64,000 bases of DNA from Gelidibacter japonicus. GTDB taxonomy: Bacteria; Bacteroidota; Bacteroidia; Flavobacteriales; Flavobacteriaceae. The notes under the pieces are model-generated. The model ran no database searches and was not told the origin of the DNA. It saw only the letters and a list, made by a program, of their open reading frames with translations. The position numbers and the translations under genes are program-made. This document shows positions 50,461 through 59,477 of this stretch, piece after piece (position 1 is the first letter of the stretch; the number at the start of each line of letters is the position of its first letter). The stretch lies in NCBI RefSeq assembly GCF_010725055.1, contig NZ_BJKB01000020.1, forward strand, positions 1 to 64,000, written 5' to 3'.

Positions 50461-50570
50461 TTCAGTGGGCAGTATTCAGTAGCAGTTGGCAAGTCATCGG
50501 TCTTCAGTTTACAGTCTTCAATCAAAAATCAACAATCAACAATCAACAATCAACAATCACCAATCTTCAT
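50461..50570. repeat. Low-complexity intergenic repeat with AATCAAC heptamers
   Basis: A CAGT-rich stretch (GGGCAGTATTCAGTAGCAGT, CAGTTTACAGTC) leads into four exact tandem copies of AATCAAC (50527-50554) plus a degenerate fifth. CAGTTTACAGTC occurs again, inverted, at 53236-53247, so it is part of a dispersed family. It lies between the converging mlaF and DUF389 genes. Confidence 0.85.
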
Positions 50571-50576
50571 ACACTC

Positions 50577-52061
50577 CTATTGACGTCTCACCACCAAAGT
50601 ATCTAACTTATACTTCTGTTTGAGCCAACGTTGCAACTTTTCCTGTTCTTTAGCAATGACATCTTCTTTTATTTTATCCTTCCATTTCACGGTAAATTCT
50701 GCAATGGTATCCAACTTTTCAAAATTGGATGAAATTACGCTCGAGTAGGACAATCTCTCAATATCCTCATAGTTAATCTTAACCTCTTTGGTCAATTCTA
50801 CGAAAGGAATTTGCAGTGCTTCATATTTTCCCAACTTCCTGACCATATCTTCAAGGAAGACGATCCTCTCGGCTTGGGAAAGTAAGTCTAATGAGTCACG
50901 CAAACGCAATTGCGACATATATCGCATGTTGTCCAAATTTCTTGAACGATTTTGATTGAATATCAACTTCGTATTTGCAAGAGCTGGATAGTCCTTCATA
51001 CGTGCTCTGATAACTGAAATTGTATTGTCCGGAATTTGATCCAGGCCAAAACTATTTAACTCTATAGTGGATGACTCTCCCTTTCTATTTGAATATGAAG
51101 AGATTGCGTTTGATTTGATAAAATCAGCGTGTGGCAACTCTTCAAGTTCCTTATTTATAAATGCCCGAGCTTCATTTTCAAATTTGCTTTGGCCCCATAC
51201 ATCAATAAAAGTAATTATTGCCGGAATCATAACAATCACTGCAACAGCTGTTGCTATCCTTGAAATGCGTTTTCTCTTTGCCGAATTGGCATATTTAAGC
51301 ATAGGAAAACCTAATATCTTCACCACGATAAATGTTGCCAAGGCGATGAAAATAGTATTGATAGTGAACAAGTACATGGCTCCAGTAAAATACTCCAGAT
51401 TACCCTTTGCCAATCCATACCCGGCTGTACATAAAGGCGGCATCAATGCGGTGGCAATAGCTACGCCAAAGATGACCGAGGCAATAGTTCCTTTTTTAGT
51501 TCTGGCAATAATTAATGCCAAACCACCAAAAAAAGCAATCAATACGTCGCGAATATCAGGTTTTACTCGTCCTAACAACTCGGATGTATCCTCACTCAGC
51601 GGAAAAAACTTAAAGAACAGAAAAGCCGTTGCCAAACTCAAAACAATCATAATGACCAAATTGATCAAGGAGCGCCTCAAGGTATCGATATCATTAATAG
51701 CAATAGAAAGTCCAACACCTAAAATAGGTCCCATGAGGGGGGAAATCAACATGGCACCAATAACTACAGCCGCAGAATTGGCATTCAACCCAACAGATGC
51801 CACAAAAATAGAACAGATAAGAATCCATGCCGTTGCGCCCTTAAATGGAATATCGCCTTTAATGGCCGCCACGGTGGCATCTCTATCCGTATCTTCCCGG
51901 AAATCCAACAAATCACTAAAGAATGTCTTGATGCTTTCCCAGAGTCCTTTTGCCTCTTTCTTTACGGCTTCTTTTGAGGCTTCTACAGCCTTATCTTGCC
52001 GGCTCGTGGTTTTGTCTTCTTCCTCAGAAAAATTGAACTTGTTTTCTTGATTGTTATCCAT
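50577..52061 (-). CDS. DUF389 family membrane protein
   Basis: The 494-residue protein has a soluble acidic/basic N-terminal segment (about 1-75), then several helices with the DUF389 patterns GLNANSAAVVIGAMLISPLMGPILG and VAIATALMPPLCTAGYGLA, and a C-terminal soluble part rich in charged residues with coiled-coil tendency (EKLQRWLKQKY). DUF389 membrane proteins have no settled function; some are linked to stress or ion transport. The ATG overlaps the manC stop by 8 bp (ATGGATAA), so the two are translated together. Confidence 0.9.
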   Translation of the reverse strand: MDNNQENKFNFSEEEDKTTSRQDKAVEASKEAVKKEAKGLWESIKTFFSDLLDFREDTDRDATVAAIKGDIPFKGATAWILICSIFVASVGLNANSAAVVIGAMLISPLMGPILGVGLSIAINDIDTLRRSLINLVIMIVLSLATAFLFFKFFPLSEDTSELLGRVKPDIRDVLIAFFGGLALIIARTKKGTIASVIFGVAIATALMPPLCTAGYGLAKGNLEYFTGAMYLFTINTIFIALATFIVVKILGFPMLKYANSAKRKRISRIATAVAVIVMIPAIITFIDVWGQSKFENEARAFINKELEELPHADFIKSNAISSYSNRKGESSTIELNSFGLDQIPDNTISVIRARMKDYPALANTKLIFNQNRSRNLDNMRYMSQLRLRDSLDLLSQAERIVFLEDMVRKLGKYEALQIPFVELTKEVKINYEDIERLSYSSVISSNFEKLDTIAEFTVKWKDKIKEDVIAKEQEKLQRWLKQKYKLDTLVVRRQ

Positions 52062-53133
52062 AGTTTTTTCCGAACTTATCTTTTACCCTCTGTAAAGTTT
52101 GCTTAATATCTTGTTCTTTTGATTTAGGAAATATAAGCAAAACTTCGTCTTTGTCAACAATAATATAATCTTTCAATCCATCAATCACCACAATTTTATC
52201 GGCTTTGGTTCTAATCATGTTTCCCGTAGCGTCTTCGGTTAAGGTTCGTGCATTGACTACCGCATTTTGGTGCTGGTCTTTTTCGAGCTTATCATATAAG
52301 CTACCCCAGGTTCCCAAATCGTTCCAATCAAATTCGGCCGGCAGGACATAAACATTTTCTGAAACCTCCATGATTGCATAATCCACCGAAATGTTTTCTG
52401 ATTTTCCGTAGTTTTCCGCTATAAAGAGATCTTCACTATCGGTATTATAAAGATTGATTCCCTTTATAAACAGTTCAAATAATTGTGGCTGATGAAACTG
52501 AAAGGCCTTGACTACACTTTTGGCACTCCACATAAAAATGCCAGCATTCCATAAAAAATTTCCCTGGGCGATAAAGGATTTCGCAGTTTCGTAATCTGGT
52601 TTTTCCCTAAATTGATGTACAGGCTTTATGGCTTTATTTGACGATTGCTCATATTCTATATATCCAAAGCCTGTGTTCGGAAAGGTGGGCTGGATACCAA
52701 GGGTCATCAGGGCGTCATTGGTTTCGCAAAAATCAAATGCCTGTTGAACGTTTTGGGTGAATTTGGCTTCGTCTTCAATCCAATGGTCACTGGGCGCGAC
52801 AATCATCACTGCATCCGGATTTTCTTTTTGAATTTTTAATGCTGCATATAAAATACAAGGTGCGGTATTCCGCATGGCAGGCTCCAACAACACTTGCCGA
52901 TCCGTTAAACCTGGCAATTGACGGAACACCAAATCTTTATAAACGGCATTAGTGAGAATAAAAATATTTTCTTGTGGAATCAATTTGGAAAGCCTCTGAA
53001 AGGTTTTTTGGATGAGCGTCTCCCCTGTTCCCAACATATCGTGGAATTGCTTCGGAAAATCCTGCGTGCTCACTGGCCAAAATCGTGATCCTACTCCTCC
53101 TGCCATTAATATGGCGTAATAATTATTGTTCAT
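52054..53133 (-). CDS. manC: Mannose-1-phosphate guanylyltransferase
   Basis: The 359-residue enzyme starts with the nucleotidyltransferase signature LMAGGVGSRFWPVSTQDFPKQF, which places the GTP and metal site, followed by IVAPSDHWIEDE, FREKPDYETAKSFI and YAIMEVSENVYVLPAEFDWNDLGTWGSL. It makes GDP-mannose for glycan and exopolysaccharide synthesis in the cytosol. It lacks the C-terminal isomerase domain of bifunctional ManC/AlgA. It precedes DUF389 with a short overlap, a translational coupling that has no clear functional reason. Confidence 0.95.
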   Translation of the reverse strand: MNNNYYAILMAGGVGSRFWPVSTQDFPKQFHDMLGTGETLIQKTFQRLSKLIPQENIFILTNAVYKDLVFRQLPGLTDRQVLLEPAMRNTAPCILYAALKIQKENPDAVMIVAPSDHWIEDEAKFTQNVQQAFDFCETNDALMTLGIQPTFPNTGFGYIEYEQSSNKAIKPVHQFREKPDYETAKSFIAQGNFLWNAGIFMWSAKSVVKAFQFHQPQLFELFIKGINLYNTDSEDLFIAENYGKSENISVDYAIMEVSENVYVLPAEFDWNDLGTWGSLYDKLEKDQHQNAVVNARTLTEDATGNMIRTKADKIVVIDGLKDYIIVDKDEVLLIFPKSKEQDIKQTLQRVKDKFGKNYG

Positions 53134-53228
53134 TAGTTGTATTTTTATTCTATGTGAAAATGAATCTTGTCTTTCTTTTTGTTACGAACGATACCATGGC
53201 TTATAACATCATTGTCAACAACAACTGC

Positions 53229-53840
53229 TTACTGCGACTGTAAACTGTTGACTAATTCCACCTCGGCATTCGGGTTGAAAAGATACAACTTTCCCGATGT
53301 AACTTCTACACCCTCATAACGCGTTCGTCTTTTCACTCCTCTTCTAAATATGCGTCCGTTATAAAGTCTAAACTCACTTCCCATTGGCACTTCAAAAATA
53401 TAGGTTTTATCGTTTGGTGGATCAAATTGTTTTAGGGCCAAGGCCAATTTAACATCGGTGTCGCTGCTAGCCTTCGGGTTTCTAAAGTGTTTCGCCAAAA
53501 GTGGCAATAATTCATTAGGAAATATTGTAGGATTGAGAAAAGGCAGCATCAATTGCTGAAAGGTATACTTCCATTCTTTGCCGTGTGGCTTAATAAATCT
53601 TCCATAATTTTTATAGGCCTCAAAATGAGCGATCTCATGAATTAAGGTCATCAAAAACCGATAATGGTTCAAATTTGAATTTATGGTGATTTGGTGCCTG
53701 TTATTTGGTAATTTCCGATAATCACCATGTCGGGTTTTGCGCTCATTCTTGATTTTGACAACCAAATTATCATGATCTAAAAGTTCGATCACATCGGGAA
53801 TTGCCTGATAGGGAATGTATTCTTGAAGCGTGTTGTGCAT
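53229..53840 (-). CDS. SprT-like zinc metalloprotease-domain protein
   Basis: The 203-residue protein carries HEIAH (68-72) in TLIHEIAHFEAYKNYG and HGKEWKYTFQQLM with the third His, the pattern of SprT/SprT-like (SPRTN-related) proteins. Flavobacterial homologues are often called transcription elongation protein SprT. The C-terminus NSLQSQ is encoded within low-complexity DNA related to the intergenic repeat at 50.5 kb, so the last few residues may be acquired from repeat DNA. Confidence 0.88.
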   Translation of the reverse strand: MHNTLQEYIPYQAIPDVIELLDHDNLVVKIKNERKTRHGDYRKLPNNRHQITINSNLNHYRFLMTLIHEIAHFEAYKNYGRFIKPHGKEWKYTFQQLMLPFLNPTIFPNELLPLLAKHFRNPKASSDTDVKLALALKQFDPPNDKTYIFEVPMGSEFRLYNGRIFRRGVKRRTRYEGVEVTSGKLYLFNPNAEVELVNSLQSQ

Positions 53841-54038
53841 AGACGCAAAAATAAGAGATTTGGTGAGATTGTATAAAGATTTTTGTAAATTTCGGAAACA
53901 AAGCTTAGGAATTAGCCGAGGCTACAAGAGCCGGGTTTTTGATTACCATCCATGAGCTAAACAGAAATTTAACACAGAAAATAATTGTCCATATCAAACA
54001 TTGCAAAACTCAAATCTTTTAAAAAGAAGGTATAACAC

Positions 54039-54947
54039 ATGGCATTTATCGATTATTACAAAGTATTGGGCGTAAGTAAATCTGCCACCACTGCAGAAAT
54101 CAAGAAAGCATACCGTAAACTGGCAAGAAAATACCATCCCGATGTCAATCCAAATGATAAGACTGCGGAACAAAAATTCAAAGAAATCAATGAAGCCAAT
54201 GAAGTATTGGGCGATCCTGAAAAGCGAAAAAAATACGACAAGTACGGCAAGGATTGGCAGCACGGCGAAGCTTACGAACAAGCACAACGCCAGCAACAAT
54301 CGCAGCGCCAGTACCAACACCATGCATCAGGTGGCTTTGAAGGTGCCAGTTTTTCCGAAGGAGACTTTTCCGATTTTTTTGAATCCATGTTTGGAGGAGG
54401 AGGCGCTACACGAGGTCGTGGCAGGTCGGCTGGCTTCAGAGGTCAGGATTTTAATGCAGAATTGCAATTGGATCTGAGAGATGTTTATGAAACCCACAAA
54501 AGAATTCTCAATGTCAATGGAAAAAACATACGTTTAACCATTCCTGCAGGGGTAGAAAATGGTCAAGTCATCAAGATTGCAGGCAAAGGGGGCCCAGGCG
54601 TCAATGGCGGTCCAAACGGCGATTTGTTGATCCAATTCAATATTGGCAACAACACAAAATTTAAACGCGATGGATCTGACTTATATTCCACTGAAACCAT
54701 TGATCTTTATACTGCAATTTTAGGAGGTGAAATTACCGTAGATACGTTTGACGGTAAAGTCAAGTTGAAAATAAAACCAGAAACCCAAAATGGTACTAAA
54801 GTCAAGCTAAAAGGAAAAGGCTTCCCTGTTTATAAGAAGGAAGGGCATTTTGGTGACCTGTATATTACCTACAACATTGAGATGCCAACCAAACTTTCTG
54901 CTAAAGAGAAAGCACTGTTCAATGAACTTAAAAATTTAAAATCATGA
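54039..54947 (+). CDS. cbpA: Curved DNA-binding protein-like DnaJ co-chaperone (CbpA type)
   Basis: The 302-residue protein has an N-terminal J domain ([23 protein letters not shown] at YHPDVNP), a Gln/Gly/Phe-rich linker, and the C-terminal DnaJ peptide-binding domain ([20 protein letters not shown]) without the cysteine-rich zinc region, which marks it as CbpA rather than DnaJ. It stimulates DnaK. The gene for the modulator CbpM overlaps its stop by 4 bp (ATGA). An AGAAGG sequence 8 nt before the start is one of the few Shine-Dalgarno-like sites here. Confidence 0.94.
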   Translation: MAFIDYYKVLGVSKSATTAEIKKAYRKLARKYHPDVNPNDKTAEQKFKEINEANEVLGDPEKRKKYDKYGKDWQHGEAYEQAQRQQQSQRQYQHHASGGFEGASFSEGDFSDFFESMFGGGGATRGRGRSAGFRGQDFNAELQLDLRDVYETHKRILNVNGKNIRLTIPAGVENGQVIKIAGKGGPGVNGGPNGDLLIQFNIGNNTKFKRDGSDLYSTETIDLYTAILGGEITVDTFDGKVKLKIKPETQNGTKVKLKGKGFPVYKKEGHFGDLYITYNIEMPTKLSAKEKALFNELKNLKS

Positions 54948-55237
54948 GTACTGAAACCTATATTCCAATAGAAACCCTATGCACCTTTTATAAAGTGGAG
55001 ACTTCGTTTTTTCATGGCTTGAACGATTATGGATTGATCGAAATAACAACTATTGAAACATCGCCATGCATCCATCAAAAACAGATCAAAAATCTGGAAT
55101 CCATAGTACGATTGCATCAGGACTTACATATAAATTTTGAAGGCATTGACACGATATTAAATCTTTTGGATAAAATTCACGATCTGCAAAATGAATTGGC
55201 CGCAACCAAAAACAGATTGCGAATTTTTGAGGATTAG
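54944..55237 (+). CDS. cbpM: Chaperone modulator CbpM
   Basis: The 97-residue protein is MerR-like (MerR_2 family), with [21 protein letters not shown] as helix-turn-helix-type start and a C-terminal coiled-coil ([17 protein letters not shown]). CbpM binds CbpA and controls its J-domain activity. Start codon overlaps the cbpA stop, as in other bacteria. A clear terminator lies about 100 nt downstream. Confidence 0.92.
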   Translation: MSTETYIPIETLCTFYKVETSFFHGLNDYGLIEITTIETSPCIHQKQIKNLESIVRLHQDLHINFEGIDTILNLLDKIHDLQNELAATKNRLRIFED

Positions 55238-55341
55238 TATTTTTTTAAAGTTTTTTTTATCAAATATTTCGCCAAAATCCCTGGTGGATATCTTTTTTTT
55301 CTATTTGAAACAAAAAACAATCTATTCCCATAAAGTCAAGT

Positions 55342-55367
55342 AAACCAGGTTGCTCTGGTTTTTTTTA
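55342..55367 (+). terminator. Rho-independent terminator of cbpA-cbpM
   Basis: AAACCAG-GTTGCT-CTGGTTT forms a 7-bp stem followed by seven T, 104 nt after the cbpM stop. Confidence 0.85.
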
Positions 55368-55430
55368 TTTAATTCTATTTAGGAATCCGAATTTCAAAAT
55401 CGAAAACAACACTCTTCACAAATTTCCATC

Positions 55431-55444
55431 ATGATATTTATCAT
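55431..55444. promoter_or_regulatory. 14-bp palindrome ATGATATTTATCAT upstream of yceI
   Basis: ATGATA and TATCAT are perfect arms around TT, 56 nt before the first YceI start. The TGAT-N4-ATCA core resembles FNR/CRP-superfamily sites, though no regulator is present in the window. Confidence 0.4.
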
Positions 55445-55499
55445 AATTTAAAGTTAATTTATTACTGAACTTTGCACCATAATATTAAAACATACTATT

Positions 55500-56087
55500 A
55501 TGGTTACTTTTAAAAACATTAGCAAATCCGTGTTGAGTTTACTATTTATGCTCTTCTTATCAACACCACAAGTTTACTCACAAACTTATAATCTGAGTAA
55601 TCAAGCCTCAAAACTCACTGTTTCCGGCACCTCTAGCTTACATGATTGGGATATTGATGCCGAGCAGCAAAAGGGTCAAATTATCCTAAATACGGCAAAT
55701 GACTTGAAGATAGAAAAACTGACTCTTGAGGTTACTGCAGAAAGCCTTAAAAGTGGCAAAGGAGGAATGGACAAAAACACCTATAAAGCATTAAATACGG
55801 GAAAACATAAAACCATCAACTTTCAGCTTACTGAGGTCAAAGAAATAAAATCTGTAGGAAATGACAACTATAAAACTGAAATCGTAGGAAATTTAACTAT
55901 AGCTGGAGTCACCAAAAAGCTCAATATCAATTTGGATATGTCTGTGACGTCGAGCAAGGTGACCTTAAATGGTAAAAAATCATTTAAAATGACCGATTTT
56001 GGTATAGATCCTCCTAAAGCTCTTTTGGGTACAATTACCACAGGAGACGAAGTTACAATCAACTTCAACACTGTTCTTAATAAATAA
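55500..56087 (+). CDS. YceI family protein (exported)
   Basis: The 195-residue protein has a signal peptide (SLLFMLFLSTPQVYSQ) and a YceI lipocalin-like barrel: KLTVSGTSSLHDWDIDAEQQ, LKIEKLTLEVTAESLKSG, KTINFQLTEVKEI and FKMTDFGIDPPKALLGTIT near the end. YceI proteins bind polyprenoid or amphiphilic ligands in the periplasm. It is the first gene of a YceI-porin-YceI set (20 nt before the porin). The promoter region contains a 14-bp palindrome and GAACTTTG, close to TAnnTTTG. Confidence 0.92.
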   Translation: MVTFKNISKSVLSLLFMLFLSTPQVYSQTYNLSNQASKLTVSGTSSLHDWDIDAEQQKGQIILNTANDLKIEKLTLEVTAESLKSGKGGMDKNTYKALNTGKHKTINFQLTEVKEIKSVGNDNYKTEIVGNLTIAGVTKKLNINLDMSVTSSKVTLNGKKSFKMTDFGIDPPKALLGTITTGDEVTINFNTVLNK

Positions 56088-56107
56088 ACAAGCTTAAACT
56101 TATAATA

Positions 56108-57376
56108 ATGAAAAAATTAATTAGAAATTCAGTAATCGCATTATTACTCCTAGTAGGGGTCAATATGAATGCGCAAAAAAACAACAGAAGTATTGATAAT
56201 TATAGAGAGCCTGATAAAGGGGGCATAAATGTTTTCGAGGCCCCTAAAGACACTATTTCTACTTTTGAAAATGTTAAAGTAAGAATCGGGGGGTCATCCA
56301 CCTTACAATTCCAAGCCATTGATCATGAGAATTCCGGAGCGGTAGATTTGATTGAAATAGGTTCAAACTTTAACCTTGCAACCGCTAATCTCGATTTGGA
56401 TGTCGTATTATATGACGGTATTAGAATGCACTTACGCACCTATTTATCTTCTCGTCACCATCCAGAGCCTTATGTAAAAGGAGGCTACTTCCAAATAGAT
56501 AAGCTTGAATTTATAAAGCCAGGTTTTATGGAAGACATTATGAAGTACACCACCATTAAAGTTGGACATATGGAAAACAACTATGGAGATGCGCATTTTA
56601 GAAGAACCGATAACGCTCAGGCAATCTATAACCCTTTTGTGGGCAACTTGATCATGGATGCATTTACAACAGAAGTGGGAGCTGAACTGTACTATCAAAG
56701 AGATGGATTTATTGGAATGGTAGGTTTTACAAATGGAAAATTGAATCAATCAGTTGACAAGCCTGATACCGGCGGTGCTTCATTCTTAGGAAAATTTGGT
56801 TATGACAAGCAATTTAATGATGATTTCCGTTTCAGATTAACTGGATCTATTTACAACACTGGTAGAGTTGCCAATTCGTACCTCTACAGTGCAGATAGAG
56901 CAGGTTCAAGATATTATTTAGTGCTCGAACCTACAACCGCTACAACTGCAGGTGCTTTTAGATCTGGTCGCTATGACCCAAGATTAAGAAATCAGATTAC
57001 TGCGATCATGTTCAACCCTTTTGTAAAGTATAAAGGTTTGGAGTTTTTCGGAACGTTTGAATCATCAAAAGGTAAAGGTGCGTCAGAACCAGAAAAAAGA
57101 GTTGCCAATCAGTATGCTGGTGAATTGATCTACCGATTTGGAAACACCGAAAACTTTTACATAGGCGGCCGATATAACAAAGTTGATTCTGAGGACATTA
57201 GTGGAAGCGATGTAGATATTTCAAGATTCCAATTGGCCGCAGGTTGGTTTATGACCAGAAACATTCTACTTAAAGCTGAGTATGTCAATCAAAAATATGA
57301 TGGCTTCGATACAGGAAGCATCTTTAATGATGGAAAATTCAATGGACTAATGGCTGAGGCTGTAATTAGTTTCTAA
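56108..57376 (+). CDS. Porin-like outer-membrane beta-barrel protein
   Basis: The 422-residue protein starts with a signal peptide (RNSVIALLLLVGVNMNAQ). The rest alternates hydrophobic and polar residues and ends with a barrel-type C-terminus (GLMAEAVISF, aromatic last residue). Segments such as VRIGGSSTLQFQAIDHE and YIGGRYNKVDSEDISGSDVD resemble DcaP or phosphate/short-chain-porin-like families, but I do not assign one. It is flanked by two YceI genes, so it may handle the same hydrophobic ligand. A strong terminator follows. Confidence 0.85.
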   Translation: MKKLIRNSVIALLLLVGVNMNAQKNNRSIDNYREPDKGGINVFEAPKDTISTFENVKVRIGGSSTLQFQAIDHENSGAVDLIEIGSNFNLATANLDLDVVLYDGIRMHLRTYLSSRHHPEPYVKGGYFQIDKLEFIKPGFMEDIMKYTTIKVGHMENNYGDAHFRRTDNAQAIYNPFVGNLIMDAFTTEVGAELYYQRDGFIGMVGFTNGKLNQSVDKPDTGGASFLGKFGYDKQFNDDFRFRLTGSIYNTGRVANSYLYSADRAGSRYYLVLEPTTATTAGAFRSGRYDPRLRNQITAIMFNPFVKYKGLEFFGTFESSKGKGASEPEKRVANQYAGELIYRFGNTENFYIGGRYNKVDSEDISGSDVDISRFQLAAGWFMTRNILLKAEYVNQKYDGFDTGSIFNDGKFNGLMAEAVISF

Positions 57377-57399
57377 CAAACTGATTCTTGATAATAGTA

Positions 57400-57452
57400 A
57401 CTAACCTCACTCATTTAGTAGTCCGCTAAATGAATGAGGTTAGTTTTTTTTT
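57400..57452 (+). terminator. Strong terminator after the porin gene
   Basis: ACTAACCTCACTCATTTAG pairs with CTAAATGAATGAGGTTAGT over 19 positions (one mismatch), followed by a run of T. It separates the second YceI gene from the first two. Confidence 0.93.
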
Positions 57453-57484
57453 AAATATATTGTAGCCGTTTAATCAACAGAACA

Positions 57485-58069
57485 ATGAAAAGATTACTTT
57501 TTATTTTACCATGTTTAGTTTTTATTTCCTTTTCCCAATTAGATAGTGCAATTAGCAGTAAAACTGTACGCATTACCCCAAAAAGTGAATTGCAGATCAA
57601 TGGTACTAGTAATGTTAAGGATTTTACCTGCCAATATGAAATACAAAACCTAAACGAGCCTTTTCGAATTCATTATGAGAAAGCAAATGATATTATCAGA
57701 TTCGAAAAGTCAGAAATCATTTTAAAAAACAAAGGATTTGATTGTGGAGGTAAAGGAATCAACAATGATTTTCACAGTTTGCTACAATCAAACCTATACC
57801 CAAATATTACTCTGAAATTAAAAGAAATCAAATTAAATCCACATAAAAAAAACATAGTCGATGCCTTAATTGATATTGAAATAGCTGGTTTAGTCAATGC
57901 TTACCATATGAGAACAGAATTCTATTACAATCAAGGTTGGTCGATTTCGGGAAAACTCAAACTGAACATTAAGGATTTTGACCTTGAAGCGCCAAAAAAA
58001 ATGTTTGGGCTCGTCGTCGTTTCAGATGACATTGAAATAAATTTCAAATTGGAAATTGAGGAGTGTTAA
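57485..58069 (+). CDS. YceI family-like protein, divergent
   Basis: The 194-residue exported protein (signal LLFILPCLVFISFSQ) follows the YceI outline: SELQINGTSNVKDFTCQYEI, a long strand-rich middle and LKLNIKDFDLEAPKKMFGLV, which aligns with FKMTDFGIDPPKALLGTIT of the first YceI. The HDW motif of the first is replaced by VKDF, so ligand contacts differ. It starts 33 nt after a terminator, so it is expressed on its own or by read-through. Confidence 0.82.
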   Translation: MKRLLFILPCLVFISFSQLDSAISSKTVRITPKSELQINGTSNVKDFTCQYEIQNLNEPFRIHYEKANDIIRFEKSEIILKNKGFDCGGKGINNDFHSLLQSNLYPNITLKLKEIKLNPHKKNIVDALIDIEIAGLVNAYHMRTEFYYNQGWSISGKLKLNIKDFDLEAPKKMFGLVVVSDDIEINFKLEIEEC

Positions 58070-58154
58070 ATTCTCTTTTAATTTATAATAGCTGTGATGT
58101 GGACGTAGATATCTGGGTTATCAAACCATTTCTTCCCAATCTACATTTACATAT

Positions 58155-58188
58155 TAAAAACTCCAATCCGTAAAAACCAGATTGGAGT
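58155..58188 (-). terminator. Terminator of the DoxX-like gene
   Basis: On the minus strand ACTCCAATC and GATTGGAGT form a 9-bp stem followed by TTTTTAAT, 30 nt after the DoxX-like stop codon. Confidence 0.85.
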
Positions 58189-58217
58189 CCTTCTAATAGA
58201 ACTATTAAGCTTTGATA

Positions 58218-58592
58218 TTAAGCCTTAGGCTCAATATCAGACAATTTCGCCAATGAAAAGGCAGCAATAGCCATGACGATATCTCTTACGGCAACATCCA
58301 AATAGGTACCGCTAAATAGTAATGTCAAGTCAATAAGTACCAACCAAACTGAAACAAGATAAGCTCCAAATTTAGTCTTTGTAAATACCAAGATCCCCGC
58401 TACGATTTCAATAACACCAATAATCATCATAAAAACTGAAGGTTCAAAAGGAAGCATATCTGCAAGACCATCTGAAAGGTACTGTGTCCAATCGGTCAAA
58501 ATATTTGTAAACTTATCCAGTCCTGCCACGATTGGCACCAAGCCAAAAGTGTATTTTAAAATGTTTTTTACTAACTGTACATTTGATTCCAT
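58218..58592 (-). CDS. DoxX-like small membrane protein
   Basis: The 124-residue protein has four helices (about 13-28, 48-69, 76-92, 97-113), with FGLVPIVAGLDKFTNIL and FMMIIGVIEIVAGILVF recalling DoxX/DUF4267-type proteins. Members may associate with quinone or thiol metabolism; the function here is unknown. It is convergent with the second YceI gene and divergent from the sigma factor gene. Confidence 0.75.
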   Translation of the reverse strand: MESNVQLVKNILKYTFGLVPIVAGLDKFTNILTDWTQYLSDGLADMLPFEPSVFMMIIGVIEIVAGILVFTKTKFGAYLVSVWLVLIDLTLLFSGTYLDVAVRDIVMAIAAFSLAKLSDIEPKA

Positions 58593-58702
58593 GATTTAAT
58601 GTCTTTTTAATTTGTTATACTATTTTGATAGGGAATCATGAAAAAGGATACAAAATTTTGTAACTTATTATCGTTTTCTCTATCTAAAACAAAAATCATA
58701 GA

Positions 58703-59377
58703 ATGATGGAAGCAATAAACATTAACCATTTTAATCGCCATAAAATAACTGAAGCGGATATTATAAGACGTATCCTTTCAGGTGAAAAAGAGCTATATGA
58801 GATTTTAGTAAGACGGAACAACCAGAAACTCTATCGCGTTATTAGAAGCTATCTCAATGATGAAGCTGAAATTGAGGACATCATGCAGAACAGTTATATC
58901 AAGGGGTTCACCAAGCTTTTTCAATTTAAATTGGAAGCATCATTCTCTACCTGGCTCATTCGGATAGCTATTAATGAAGCCCTGGCGAGATTAAAGGAGA
59001 AAGGAAAGCTATATCATATTAGTGAGCGTCCAGAAGAACTGAACAAAAACACCATTTTAGAAATACCAGATAAGAAGCAACTCAATCCTCAAGATAAAAT
59101 GATACATCACGAAGCAAAACAATTATTAGAAAAGGCCATTGATCAATTGGAACCAAAGTATAAAATAGTTTATATGATGAAGGAAATTGAAGGGATGAGT
59201 CTAAAAGAAACGGCCTTGGCATTAGATCTGACACTGTCCAATGTAAAAGTGCGCCTGCACCGTTCAAAGGAAATGCTCAAAGACAGCCTTTTTGAAATCT
59301 CACACGATACTCATATTTTTGAATTTGGTTTTAGCAGATGTGATAGGATTACGGAACGGGTCATGGAAAATATATAG
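58703..59377 (+). CDS. ECF sigma-70 family RNA polymerase sigma factor
   Basis: The 224-residue protein has region 2 (EILVRRNNQKLYRVIRSYL, DIMQNSYIKGFTKLFQF, STWLIRIAINEALARLKE) and region 4 (LEPKYKIVYMMKEIEGMSLKE and LDLTLSNVKVRLHRSKEML), as in ECF-type sigma factors. A 20-residue C-terminal tail (HIFEFGFSRCDRITERVM) with a Cys goes beyond region 4. No anti-sigma gene follows. It is divergent from the DoxX-like gene, which could be a target. Confidence 0.9.
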   Translation: MMEAININHFNRHKITEADIIRRILSGEKELYEILVRRNNQKLYRVIRSYLNDEAEIEDIMQNSYIKGFTKLFQFKLEASFSTWLIRIAINEALARLKEKGKLYHISERPEELNKNTILEIPDKKQLNPQDKMIHHEAKQLLEKAIDQLEPKYKIVYMMKEIEGMSLKETALALDLTLSNVKVRLHRSKEMLKDSLFEISHDTHIFEFGFSRCDRITERVMENI

Positions 59378-59477
59378 AAAATAAAGTCTTTGAAAGACCG
59401 AGTTTACTGAAATGTTGACTATCAATCCCATCGTACGTACCCAAAACAATTATAAGAATCATTTATGAGCAACGATT

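Noticed and set aside
50527-50565. Tandem AATCAAC copies as a CRISPR array
   Set aside because: The repeat is 7 bp with no spacers and no cas genes nearby; it is a simple sequence repeat.
53918-53937. GC-rich CCGAGGCT/AGCCGGG hairpin followed by T residues as a terminator
   Set aside because: It lies between divergent genes (SprT-like and cbpA), so no transcript should end here; may be part of a leader, but evidence is weak.
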